Below are positions 26,805 to 34,824 of a DNA stretch of 64,000 nt, one piece after another (the first letter of the stretch is position 1; the number at the start of each line of letters is the position of its first letter). The position numbers were made by a program, and so were the translations under genes. The DNA is taken from contig CACJRL010000004.1 in the NCBI GenBank assembly GCA_902595815.1, forward strand, positions 46,754-110,753. Direction: 5' to 3'. This stretch comes from an uncultured Pelagibacteraceae bacterium. GTDB taxonomy: Bacteria > Pseudomonadota > Alphaproteobacteria > Pelagibacterales > Pelagibacteraceae. Under the pieces are notes generated by a model, which saw nothing but the letters and a program-made list of their open reading frames with translations, was not told where the DNA came from and searched no databases.

Positions 26805-27311
26805 TTATCCGTAATAGAGATTTGTAATAATTCCAGGTGGAAATCGTAATCCTAAAATTGTTTCAAAAAATACAAAAACAATTAAAGGGAATATAATTGA
26901 TACCATTATTAAATAGGTAACTCTTCTTTCTCCCCAAAAGTAAGAAACTATGATTGAAAGTAATGCTATGCCTAAAAAGAAATCTAAAAATTTTGAAACA
27001 ATTATAAAAACCAGAAATGAAAATAAAGTGATATAAAATGAATTAGGTAATTTTTTTTCATTTTTCCAGGGATTTTTAAGAGAAATAAAATAAGTTAATA
27101 AAGTTAGTGCAATAATTAAAATTAATAGGGCCTTTGGAAATGTTGCTGGCTGAATACCTCTATTTAATATAGGAGGCACTATATCAAAAGTAAACGTAAA
27201 GTATAATAGGATTGAAGAAATTACTATTATTACAGCTGATACAATAAATGAACTTTTAAAAAAAAGGGACAAACTTTTGTTTGTCCCTTTTTCTTTATGT
27301 ACATCATTCAT
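26805..27311 (-). CDS. tctB: Tripartite tricarboxylate transporter, small permease TctB
   Basis: A 168-residue protein with four hydrophobic helices, matching TctB in size and place between tctC and tctA. The N-terminal 20 residues (KEKGTNKSLSLFF) are encoded by a perfect 14-bp inverted repeat with a T run, so the start of the gene doubles as a terminator-like element. No ATG lies between that hairpin and the first helix, so the ATG at 27311 is the best start. Confidence 0.9.
   Translation of the reverse strand: MNDVHKEKGTNKSLSLFFKSSFIVSAVIIVISSILLYFTFTFDIVPPILNRGIQPATFPKALLILIIALTLLTYFISLKNPWKNEKKLPNSFYITLFSFLVFIIVSKFLDFFLGIALLSIIVSYFWGERRVTYLIMVSIIFPLIVFVFFETILGLRFPPGIITNLYYG
27257..27292 (-). 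terminator. Intrinsic terminator-like hairpin inside the 5' end of tctB
   Basis: Perfect 14-bp inverted repeat (arms 27261-27274 and 27279-27292, core GGGACAAAC/GTTTGTCCC) with a four-base loop. Read on the minus strand it ends in about eight T residues, the full form of a rho-independent terminator. It begins 19 nt inside the tctB coding sequence and just after tctC, so a large share of transcripts should end after tctC. Translation of tctB would compete with its folding. Confidence 0.85.
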
Positions 27312-27329
27312 TTAAATGTACAAAATATA

Positions 27330-28304
27330 TTAATTAATGTAACCCAATGCTTTGAGTTGAGCTGTCATTTCAGCAAGCATTTCTTCCATTTGCTTGCCCC
27401 ATTCATCTGCACCTACAACACTAGTCTCATCAAGACCAATTTCTGTTAGGAAATTTTTATAGTAATTGTGGCTCATAGCTTTCATCATTCCAGCTTCTAG
27501 TTGTTTAACTCTTTCTGCTGGAGCACCTTTTTTAGTTACGAAACCTCTAACAGTAGATAAAGAAACAGGTATCCCTAGTTCTTTTGCTGTTGGAGAGTCT
27601 CCTATTTTAGCCATTCTACTATTTGCTAATACAACTGAAACACAAAGTTTGCCTTCATTAATTTCAGTTAAGGCCTCACCTAAATTTAAAACTCCTACAT
27701 CAATATCTCCCTTGATTAGATTAGTTTTAATTGGCGCAACACCTTTGTAAGCAACAATAGTTGGATCTTTTAATCCACCTTTTTTAGTAAATGCAATTGC
27801 ACTAACATCATCAATTCCACCAGTGTGAGTTGTTCCATATTTAAGTGATTTTGATTTTTGCGTGCTAATAAATTTCTTAGCATCTTTGATGTCATTATTA
27901 CAATTAACAACAAATAGTTGAGGATCATCAGTTCCTCTAGCTAGCGGTTGCATATCACTTATTTTGACTTTTGTTTTACCTAAAGCCATTGATACAGCGT
28001 GACCAGTAGTCCAAGTCAAAGTGTGATTACCATCAGCAGGAAGTGTCATCATATAGTCCATAGATGCAGCTCCTCCACCACCCTTTTTATTAACTAATTG
28101 CATGTCTTGTTTTAAAACTCTTCTTGCTCTTAACAACATCATTCTAGTAGTAACATCTGTTCCACCACCAAAACCAGCATGAGTAATTGCTTGTATTGGA
28201 TGACCATCTGCTTTTGCAGATGTAATCATAAGTGGAAGTGCTACAACGAAAAATTCAGTTACTAAAAAAGCAGCAGCTAAAAATAGTTTAAAGCTTTTTT
28301 TCAT
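27330..28304 (-). CDS. tctC: Tripartite tricarboxylate transporter substrate-binding protein TctC
   Basis: A 324-residue periplasmic protein with a rather long signal peptide (about residues 1-32, ending SAKA). The mature start HPIQAITHAGFGGGTDVTTR matches the Bug/TctC family's carboxylate-binding loop. A good ribosome site (AGAGGAAAA) precedes the ATG. It is first in the 12-gene minus-strand run; family members bind carboxylates, here perhaps a sugar acid given the downstream genes. Confidence 0.95.
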   Translation of the reverse strand: MKKSFKLFLAAAFLVTEFFVVALPLMITSAKADGHPIQAITHAGFGGGTDVTTRMMLLRARRVLKQDMQLVNKKGGGGAASMDYMMTLPADGNHTLTWTTGHAVSMALGKTKVKISDMQPLARGTDDPQLFVVNCNNDIKDAKKFISTQKSKSLKYGTTHTGGIDDVSAIAFTKKGGLKDPTIVAYKGVAPIKTNLIKGDIDVGVLNLGEALTEINEGKLCVSVVLANSRMAKIGDSPTAKELGIPVSLSTVRGFVTKKGAPAERVKQLEAGMMKAMSHNYYKNFLTEIGLDETSVVGADEWGKQMEEMLAEMTAQLKALGYIN

Positions 28305-28373
28305 TATTTTCCTCTTAAGTTAATTTATATTTAAATATTTAATCATAATCTGTTAGAAACAGTAAGAAAAAAG

Positions 28374-29366
28374 ATGACAAATAAGAAAAAAAATATTGCT
28401 TTATTGCTAGGAGATCCATCAGGTATTGGACCAGAACTTATATCAAAACTTTTGACCCAAAACGAACTATCGGATGCAAACATTACTATAATTGGTGAAA
28501 AAAATATTTTAAACGCTGGAGATAAAATTTCAGGAAATAATTCAGACCTAGAAATTGTTACTGATTTTGATGAAATAAATTTTGATAAAAAAAGTAAGTA
28601 TTTTTTAGATATCTCTAAGGGTAAAAACAAAGATTATAATTTATCAGAGTGCTCTGCAGAATCTGGAGAAACAGTTTTAAATGCATTAAATTTAGCACTA
28701 GAACTTGCGAAAGAAAAAAAAATTGATGCAATTAATTTTGGCCCTTTTAATAAGACAAGCTTAAAACTAGGTGGATGTAAATTTGATGATGAATTACATC
28801 ATATGGCTGATAAATTAAATGTAAAAAGTTTTTTTTGTGAATTTAATGTAGTAGATAATTTTTGGACTGCACGAGTGACATCTCATATACCTATCAAAGA
28901 AGTTCCAGAACATATTAAGAAAGATAAAATAATGAAGCCAATAAAATTGATTAATGAAGCAATGAAATTAAACGGTATAGAAAATCCAAGAGTTGCGGTT
29001 CAAGCTCTTAACCCTCATGCAGAGTTTGGTAATGAAGAAAAAGATGAGATAATACCAGCAATAGAGGAAGCAAAAAAACTTGGTATTAATGCTGATGGTC
29101 CTTTACCATGTGATACTTCTTTCATTACAGCATTTAAAAATAAAAATCATGATTGTATTGTTGGAATGTATCATGATGCTCTTCAATCTGGACTAAAGGC
29201 TTTTGGATTTGATAGAGGAGTAACAGTTCAAGGTGGTCTTCCAATTCCAATAACAACACCTGCGCATGGAACTGCGTTTGATATTGCTGGAAAAAATCAG
29301 GCAAATTTGGAGCCAACATTGCAATCGTTTAAAATTGCATTAAGAATGGCTCAAAATTTAAATTAA
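28374..29366 (+). CDS. pdxA2: PdxA2-like 4-hydroxythreonine-4-phosphate / four-carbon acid phosphate dehydrogenase
   Basis: A 330-residue enzyme of the PdxA family. Metal ligands His171, His214 and His267 are present. The C-terminal half reads MYHDALQSG, RGVTVQGGLPIPITTPAHGTAFD in pieces, which is the PdxA2 form rather than the vitamin B6 form (which has a QGLPV loop and DHGTALD). PdxA2 enzymes oxidise D-threonate or erythronate 4-phosphate in sugar-acid breakdown. It is divergent from tctC and abuts the dehydratase gene without spacing. No threonate kinase (DtnK) gene is beside it. Confidence 0.82.
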   Translation: MTNKKKNIALLLGDPSGIGPELISKLLTQNELSDANITIIGEKNILNAGDKISGNNSDLEIVTDFDEINFDKKSKYFLDISKGKNKDYNLSECSAESGETVLNALNLALELAKEKKIDAINFGPFNKTSLKLGGCKFDDELHHMADKLNVKSFFCEFNVVDNFWTARVTSHIPIKEVPEHIKKDKIMKPIKLINEAMKLNGIENPRVAVQALNPHAEFGNEEKDEIIPAIEEAKKLGINADGPLPCDTSFITAFKNKNHDCIVGMYHDALQSGLKAFGFDRGVTVQGGLPIPITTPAHGTAFDIAGKNQANLEPTLQSFKIALRMAQNLN

Positions 29367-30542
29367 ATGTCTAAAATTAAAGATATAAGAACAAAAGTAT
29401 ATCAATGGAATGGTAAAACAGTTCCTCCACAAAATAATTTTTGCACAAATGCATCAGATTTACTTTATGAAAAATCAGATGCCATGGGTTCTTTCAGATT
29501 TCATGAATGGTTAATTTGTGAAATTGAAACTGATGATGGTCATATTGGAATTGGTAATGCAGCTCTTGCTCCTCAGTTAGTAAAAAAAACTATTGATGAG
29601 TATCTTAGACCATTAGTTATAGGAGAAGATCCTTTTGATTACACTTACATCTGGGAAAAAATGTATAGAAGAACTCATGCATGGGGAAGAAGAGGTTTAG
29701 GTATGGTTGCAATATCTGCAATTGATATTGCTATTTGGGATATATTAGGAAAGTTAACTAACAAACCCGTATTTAAATTGTTAGGGGGTAGAACAAAAGA
29801 AAAGATACCTGTTTATGCATCAAAACTTTATAGCCAACCTATCAAAGATTTACAAAATGAAGCTGAAAAATATAAAAAACAAGGTTTTAAAATGTTTAAA
29901 ATGAGATTTGGTTGGGGGCCAAAAGATGGTCCTGAAGGTATGAGAAAAAACATTGAACTTGTAGAAGCTGTGAGAGAAGTAATCGGGGATGATACTGACT
30001 TAATGTTAGAATGTTATATGGGTTGGAACCTAGATTATTCTAAAAGAATGATACCTAAATTGGTAAAATTTAATCCAAGATGGTTAGAAGAACCAGTTAT
30101 TGCTGATGATATTCATGGGTATGCGGAACTGAATAATATGAACGCTATACCAATTTCTGGGGGAGAACATGAATTTAATCTATTTGGTTTTAAACAATTG
30201 TTAGACCTCAAAGCAGTTAGCTACATTCAATATGATAATAATAGAGTTGGTGGATTTACAATCGCTCAGAAAATAAATGCTCTTGCAGAGGCTTATCAAG
30301 TTCCAGTAATTCCACATGCAGGTCAAATGCATAACTATCATTTAACAATGTCGAATTTTAATTGTCCTATCTCAGAGTTTTTTCCGGTTCATGATGTAGA
30401 AATTGGTAACGAACTATTTTATTATATTTTTGAAGGTGATCCTGCTCCAATAGATGGAATGATCGATCTAGATGATAATGTTCCAGGTCTTGGGCTTAAG
30501 ATTACAGATAAATATAAATCAGAATTTAAAATTATTGAGTAA
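29367..30542 (+). CDS. Enolase-superfamily sugar-acid dehydratase (rhamnonate dehydratase-like)
   Basis: A 391-residue mandelate racemase/muconate lactonizing family protein. Capping domain about 1-130, barrel after that. Carboxylate positions for metal are Glu215 (LMLECYMGW), Glu241 or Glu242 (WLEEP) and Glu267 (GGEHE); His317 and Asp290 would form the catalytic dyad. The SGGEHEFN and [11 protein letters not shown] motifs are those of the rhamnonate dehydratase-like group. The first ligand is usually Asp there, here Glu. With the SDR and FAH genes this is probably the dehydratase step of the pathway. Its stop abuts that of rbsK. Confidence 0.85.
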   Translation: MSKIKDIRTKVYQWNGKTVPPQNNFCTNASDLLYEKSDAMGSFRFHEWLICEIETDDGHIGIGNAALAPQLVKKTIDEYLRPLVIGEDPFDYTYIWEKMYRRTHAWGRRGLGMVAISAIDIAIWDILGKLTNKPVFKLLGGRTKEKIPVYASKLYSQPIKDLQNEAEKYKKQGFKMFKMRFGWGPKDGPEGMRKNIELVEAVREVIGDDTDLMLECYMGWNLDYSKRMIPKLVKFNPRWLEEPVIADDIHGYAELNNMNAIPISGGEHEFNLFGFKQLLDLKAVSYIQYDNNRVGGFTIAQKINALAEAYQVPVIPHAGQMHNYHLTMSNFNCPISEFFPVHDVEIGNELFYYIFEGDPAPIDGMIDLDDNVPGLGLKITDKYKSEFKIIE

Positions 30543-31457
30543 TTAATAATTTTCTACTTCATTGATGTTTGGCATTGAATTTGCAGCCCCTTCTTTAGTT
30601 GTAGAAATGCCAGCAACTTTGTTAGAAAATTCTAATGCATCAACAATTTTTAACGATTTAGCTAATGCCACACTAAAAGCTCCATTAAATGCATCTCCTG
30701 CTCCAGTAGTATCTTTTACATCGTCTTTTAATTTATGAGCATCTACAAAATGGCTTTCGGTTCTATTTGAAAAATAAACTCCTTTAGAACCTAGAGTTAT
30801 TAGAATATTTTTTACTCCTTTTTTTAAAAATTCTTTAGCTGCATTTTCTATTTCAGATTTTGTTTCTATTTTCTTTTCTAAATAAAAACTAGCCTCAGTT
30901 TCATTTGGTGTAAAATAGTCTATGTTTTTAAAGTCATTCTCAGATATTTTTGAAGCCGGAGCCGGATTTAAAATAGTAATTGATCCAGTATCTTTGGCTT
31001 TTTGTAAAGCATAGCTTGTAACATCATATGGAGTTTCTAATTGTGTTAAGAATATATCTGACTTCTCGATTGCTTTTAAATTATTATCTATATCAGAACT
31101 ATTTAAAGTGCCAGCAGCGCCTGGTATGATGTTTATTGCATTATCACCTGTATTAGTATTAATCATAATACCAGCAACACCAGTTGAGTGATTTTTGTCT
31201 TTAATAATATAATCGGTATTTACTCCAGAGGATTTATATAAATTTAGTGCCATTTCAGCATTATTATCATTACCTATTTTTGTAATAAAACTTATGTTTC
31301 CGCCAAGTCTTGCTGCAGCAATGGCTTGGTTAGATCCTTTTCCACCAGGTCCTATTAAGTGTTTTGTTCCTAAAATAGTTTGCCCCACTTCAGGAATTTT
31401 TTCACCAATAAAACATAAGTCTGCAACAAATACCCCAAATACACATATAGATTTCAT
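30543..31457 (-). CDS. rbsK: Ribokinase (PfkB family)
   Basis: A 304-residue PfkB-family kinase. Sugar-binding GGKGSNQA near residue 38 and catalytic DTTGAGDAFNG near 248 with the Asp base are clear. NxxE magnesium motif appears as NETE. These match ribokinase better than 5-dehydro-2-deoxygluconokinase (IolC). It lies 4 nt after fucU on the same strand, following a ribose-type importer, giving an uptake, anomer conversion and phosphorylation set. Confidence 0.88.
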   Translation of the reverse strand: MKSICVFGVFVADLCFIGEKIPEVGQTILGTKHLIGPGGKGSNQAIAAARLGGNISFITKIGNDNNAEMALNLYKSSGVNTDYIIKDKNHSTGVAGIMINTNTGDNAINIIPGAAGTLNSSDIDNNLKAIEKSDIFLTQLETPYDVTSYALQKAKDTGSITILNPAPASKISENDFKNIDYFTPNETEASFYLEKKIETKSEIENAAKEFLKKGVKNILITLGSKGVYFSNRTESHFVDAHKLKDDVKDTTGAGDAFNGAFSVALAKSLKIVDALEFSNKVAGISTTKEGAANSMPNINEVENY

Positions 31458-31461
31458 TTAA

Positions 31462-31923
31462 TTAAGACCAGACTTTACCGTCAGGAAGAATAACTCCTTT
31501 AGTAATAATAAAACATCCAAAAGGTCGAGCATCTGTAGTGGTTACAATACAATATGCTTTTTTTGCTTCTTCATAAAAATTTTGTCTTGAAATTGATCCA
31601 ACTTTCCATTGGGGACCAGAATTATTTTTTACTGCTTCAATAAATTCTTTATGAGTTTCAGTTAGTTCCTCTGGTTTATCATCTACTTCCATTCTAAGTG
31701 CAGGTGAGCCCCCTTGTGATACGGTAAAACTATCTAATGGAAAAACAGATAAAATTGCATTTGCTGCACTTTTAATATCCACCCCATCTAATCGTATTAC
31801 ATTCTTGTTCATAGAGTTTGCAGGAAAATTAGCATCAGCAAGAATAATTTTCTCGCCATGACCCATAGATCTTAAATGAAAAAGTAAATCAGGGCTTAAA
31901 ACTGGGTTAATATTTATTAACAT
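31462..31923 (-). CDS. fucU: L-fucose mutarotase FucU / RbsD family
   Basis: A 153-residue protein. LSPDLLFHLRSMGHGEKI and DANFPANS follow the FucU pattern (MGHGD.I...DAHFPA) more closely than RbsD; the His in MGHGE is the catalytic candidate and FYEEAKKAYCIV matches the C-terminal half. FucU interconverts anomers of L-fucose and also of ribose, so the companion ribokinase fits either sugar. A terminator-like hairpin separates it from the upstream binding-protein gene. Confidence 0.9.
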   Translation of the reverse strand: MLININPVLSPDLLFHLRSMGHGEKIILADANFPANSMNKNVIRLDGVDIKSAANAILSVFPLDSFTVSQGGSPALRMEVDDKPEELTETHKEFIEAVKNNSGPQWKVGSISRQNFYEEAKKAYCIVTTTDARPFGCFIITKGVILPDGKVWS

Positions 31924-31944
31924 TAAAAGATTATATTACATAAA

Positions 31945-31978
31945 AAAAAAGGGTGGAATAAAAATTCCACCCTTTTTT
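31945..31978 (-). terminator. Terminator after the ribose-type binding-protein gene
   Basis: GGGTGGAAT (31951-31959) pairs with ATTCCACCC (31964-31972), loop of four A, and the stem is extended by six A-T pairs. On the minus strand it ends in nine T residues. It lies 20 nt after the binding-protein stop and before fucU, so fucU and rbsK should be expressed below the binding protein unless read-through occurs. Confidence 0.9.
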
Positions 31979-31997
31979 AAATGTTATAGACTAATGA

Positions 31998-32930
31998 TTA
32001 TTTAAAATCGTTAGCGTTTTCTTTTGTTACTAGTTGTGTTCCAGTATCAATGTTTGGATCAATACTTCCACCATTAGCTAGCTCAAGTGCATATTTAACC
32101 CCGTAAGCACCCATGTTATATGAGAACTGAGCAATAGTTGCAGTCATTTCACCTTTTAAGATACTTGTAGCAGCATCTGGAGTTGCATCAAAACCAACAA
32201 CAACAACATCATTCATATCTGCATCTTTAAGAGCTTGCATAGCACCTAGGCCCATATTATCATTTGAAGCAAATATTGCTTTGATGTTAGGATTTTTCAA
32301 AATAATAGACTCAGTAACTGATCTACCTTTCGCAGTATCCCACTCAGCTGTTTGAGTAGCAACTATATTTAAACCACAATTTTTAAATCCTTTAATTGCA
32401 CCGTCTCTTCTTAGTAAAGCTGTTGATTGAGACTCTATTCCAGTCAAAATTGCAACATCTGAACCTTTTGGAGTTTTGTCACAAATGAATTTAGCAGCTA
32501 ATTCTGCTCCATTCATATTGTTAGTTCCAATAAAAGTAACACCTTCATTGATCCCTTTTGTATCTACGAATACAACTGGAACACCACTTTTGATAGCGTC
32601 ATCTACAATTGGAGCAAATGCATTTGGATCTCCTGGTGCAAGAGCTAAAGCATCAACACCTTTAGCAAGTTGGTCTTCAACTTGGTTAATTTGTGCTTGA
32701 ACATCACCTTCTTGAGGTGGCGCAACCAAGATTAACTTAACACCTAATTTTTTAGCTTCTTCTTCAGCACCTTTTGTAACAGAAGCCCAGAAAGGATTTC
32801 CAGACCCAGGACCTTTAATACTGAACAAGATTTTTTTACCATGACCATCAGCAAAAGAAGCTGAAATCATGCTTATCGATAAAAAAATTGCTGATACTAA
32901 AACAACAATTTTTCTTGATAGTTCTCTCAT
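31998..32930 (-). CDS. Ribose/sugar ABC transporter periplasmic binding protein (RbsB type)
   Basis: A 310-residue secreted protein; signal peptide residues 1-27 ending ASFA. KILFSIKGPGSGNPFWASVTKGAEEEA in pieces is the PBP1/RbsB start, with TKGINEGVTFIGTNN and ASNDNMGLGAMQAL further on. A strong ribosome site (AGGGG) precedes the ATG. Linked fucU and rbsK suggest ribose or a deoxysugar. Order in the operon is ATPase, permease, binding protein. Confidence 0.93.
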   Translation of the reverse strand: MRELSRKIVVLVSAIFLSISMISASFADGHGKKILFSIKGPGSGNPFWASVTKGAEEEAKKLGVKLILVAPPQEGDVQAQINQVEDQLAKGVDALALAPGDPNAFAPIVDDAIKSGVPVVFVDTKGINEGVTFIGTNNMNGAELAAKFICDKTPKGSDVAILTGIESQSTALLRRDGAIKGFKNCGLNIVATQTAEWDTAKGRSVTESIILKNPNIKAIFASNDNMGLGAMQALKDADMNDVVVVGFDATPDAATSILKGEMTATIAQFSYNMGAYGVKYALELANGGSIDPNIDTGTQLVTKENANDFK

Positions 32931-33037
32931 AAATTTCCCCTTTAATAATTATTAAAGCTTAATTTAATAAAATTTTTAAAAAAAATTCAACTGTTTACAG
33001 GGTCTCTTATGATAGCATCTATTCAACTTTGACGTGT

Positions 33038-34051
33038 TTATTTCCTCGTGCCGAAATCTCTTCTTAAAACATCCACGTAAACTGCTAATACAATGATCGA
33101 GCCAATCAATACTTGTTGCCAGAAAGAACTTACATCCATCAAATTAAGTCCATTTCTTAAAATTCCCATAATCATTACTCCGGCAAAAACTCCAAGAACA
33201 GTTCCTCTACCACCAAAGAAACTAGCTCCACCAATTATACATGCTGCGATAGCATCCAATTCAGATTGTAATCCTGCATTAGGATAACCAGAGTCTGTTC
33301 TTCCTGCTAAAATTAATGCTCCAATACCTGATAAAAATCCACAAAGTGAATAAACAATTATTAAAATTTTATTAACATTAATTCCTGAAGCTCTTGCTGC
33401 GCTTGGGTTTCCACCAATTGCATAAATCCACTTTCCTGTTCGACTATGATTCAAGAAAACCCAAAAAACAAAATATACAACCGCGATTAAAACTAAGCTT
33501 ACAGGGAGATATTGAGATTTCTCTAATCCTAACCAAGTAAGATCTATTCTACCATGACCTAAGTACCTAACTTCATCGGTAAATCCACTTATGGGTGTTC
33601 CGCCTGATATTAAGTTTCCCGTTCCTCTAAAAATATAAAGAGTTCCTAAAGTCATTATAAAAGGATGAGGCATTCTTAAAAGTGTTATCCCCAAACCATT
33701 TATCAACCCGCATAAAAATCCAGCAAACAATGGTACTAGAACAACTATAAACCAAGGTGCTCCAGCTTTAGCTACTATTGCTAAAATCATCAATGAAAGC
33801 ATCATTATTGAGCCAACTGATAGATCTATACCCGCAGTCACAATCACCATAAAAACACCTAAAGCTAACATTGATTGCCAAGATATTTGTTTGAATACGT
33901 TTGTTACATTTCTCCAAGACAAGAAGACATCTGGTTGCAAAATATGCATTACCAAGATCATGATAACTAATAATAGTAAAATCCCATATTTTTCAAAATA
34001 TGGAATAAGTTTTACATATAAGCTATCTTGTTTTTTTTCCTTATCGTCCAT
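33038..34051 (-). CDS. Sugar ABC transporter permease (RbsC type)
   Basis: A 337-residue protein with about ten helices. I place the start at the ATG at 34051 (MDDKEKKQD), one base after the stop of the ATPase gene; a 12-codon upstream extension would lie wholly inside that gene. GIDLSVGSIMML and GRGTVLGVFAGVMIMGILRNGLNLM, in pieces, are RbsC landmarks, and ASGIN marks the coupling helix. Confidence 0.93.
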   Translation of the reverse strand: MDDKEKKQDSLYVKLIPYFEKYGILLLLVIMILVMHILQPDVFLSWRNVTNVFKQISWQSMLALGVFMVIVTAGIDLSVGSIMMLSLMILAIVAKAGAPWFIVVLVPLFAGFLCGLINGLGITLLRMPHPFIMTLGTLYIFRGTGNLISGGTPISGFTDEVRYLGHGRIDLTWLGLEKSQYLPVSLVLIAVVYFVFWVFLNHSRTGKWIYAIGGNPSAARASGINVNKILIIVYSLCGFLSGIGALILAGRTDSGYPNAGLQSELDAIAACIIGGASFFGGRGTVLGVFAGVMIMGILRNGLNLMDVSSFWQQVLIGSIIVLAVYVDVLRRDFGTRK

Positions 34052-34052
34052 T

Positions 34053-34802
34053 TTATTTTTTTCCCATAATCCAACCAATGACTTCATCTCTTGAAGTTTT
34101 ATCTAATTGAGACTCAGCAAAGTTTGTTCCTTGAAAAAGTGCCATTACTCTGTCGCAAACAGTAAAAATATCATCCATTCTATGACTTATTACTATAACA
34201 CCTACGCCAGTACTTTTTAATTTGTTAATTAAGTCTAATACTTTTCCAACTTCTTTTATTGCTAAAGCAGCAGTTGGTTCATCCATTATAACAACTTTAG
34301 CATTAAATGCTGTTGACCTAGCTATTGCAACCGCTTGTCTTTGTCCTCCAGATAATTCTTCTACTTTCTGATCTGCACTTTTAACATTTATTTTTAGTTT
34401 CTCTAAGTGTGCGCTAGTCATTTCTTGAATTTTTTTAAAATCCAGAAATTTTAAGAATCCAATATTTTTTGTAGGTTCTCTTCCTAAGAATATATTTTCT
34501 CCAATGGGTAAATTACCTGCCAATGCAAGATCTTGATAAACCATTTCTAAACCTAAATTTTGAGAGTCTTTTGGGCTATCTAACACATGTTCTTTGCCCT
34601 CAAAAAATAAAGCACCTGCACTTGGTTTGTACAAACCAGATAAAACTTTCATTAGTGTAGATTTGCCTGCACCATTATCTCCCACAACACCTAAACATTC
34701 ACCCTCGTGTACTTTTAAATTTACATTTTCTAGAGCAGTTATTGTTCCAAAATACTTTGTGATACCTTTGGCCTCTAAGAGTAATTTATTTGTTGAAGTC
34801 AT
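34053..34802 (-). CDS. Sugar ABC transporter ATPase, single-domain (FrcA-like)
   Basis: A 249-residue protein with one nucleotide-binding domain: Walker [10 protein letters not shown] near 41, signature LSGGQRQ, Walker B VVIMDEPTAA and switch ISHRMD. Ribose transporters of the RbsA type have two such domains in about 500 residues; this half-size form resembles FrcA of the fructose importer. It should work as a homodimer. A 22-nt AT-only spacer precedes it. Confidence 0.93.
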   Translation of the reverse strand: MTSTNKLLLEAKGITKYFGTITALENVNLKVHEGECLGVVGDNGAGKSTLMKVLSGLYKPSAGALFFEGKEHVLDSPKDSQNLGLEMVYQDLALAGNLPIGENIFLGREPTKNIGFLKFLDFKKIQEMTSAHLEKLKINVKSADQKVEELSGGQRQAVAIARSTAFNAKVVIMDEPTAALAIKEVGKVLDLINKLKSTGVGVIVISHRMDDIFTVCDRVMALFQGTNFAESQLDKTSRDEVIGWIMGKK

Positions 34803-34824
34803 TTAATTTAAATTAAAAAAAAAA

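Noticed and set aside
28350..28362. CTGTTAGAAACAG inverted repeat before pdxA2 as an operator
   Set aside because: Arms are only five bases, no regulator gene is near, and such repeats are common in AT-rich DNA.
32941..32956. 16-base AT-only palindrome next to the ribose-type binding-protein start
   Set aside because: Perfect but composed only of A and T; in this base composition it is weak evidence for a site or a terminator.
34803..34824. TTAATTTAAATTAA palindrome before the ATPase gene as a terminator
   Set aside because: No GC pairs in the stem, so it would not form a stable hairpin.
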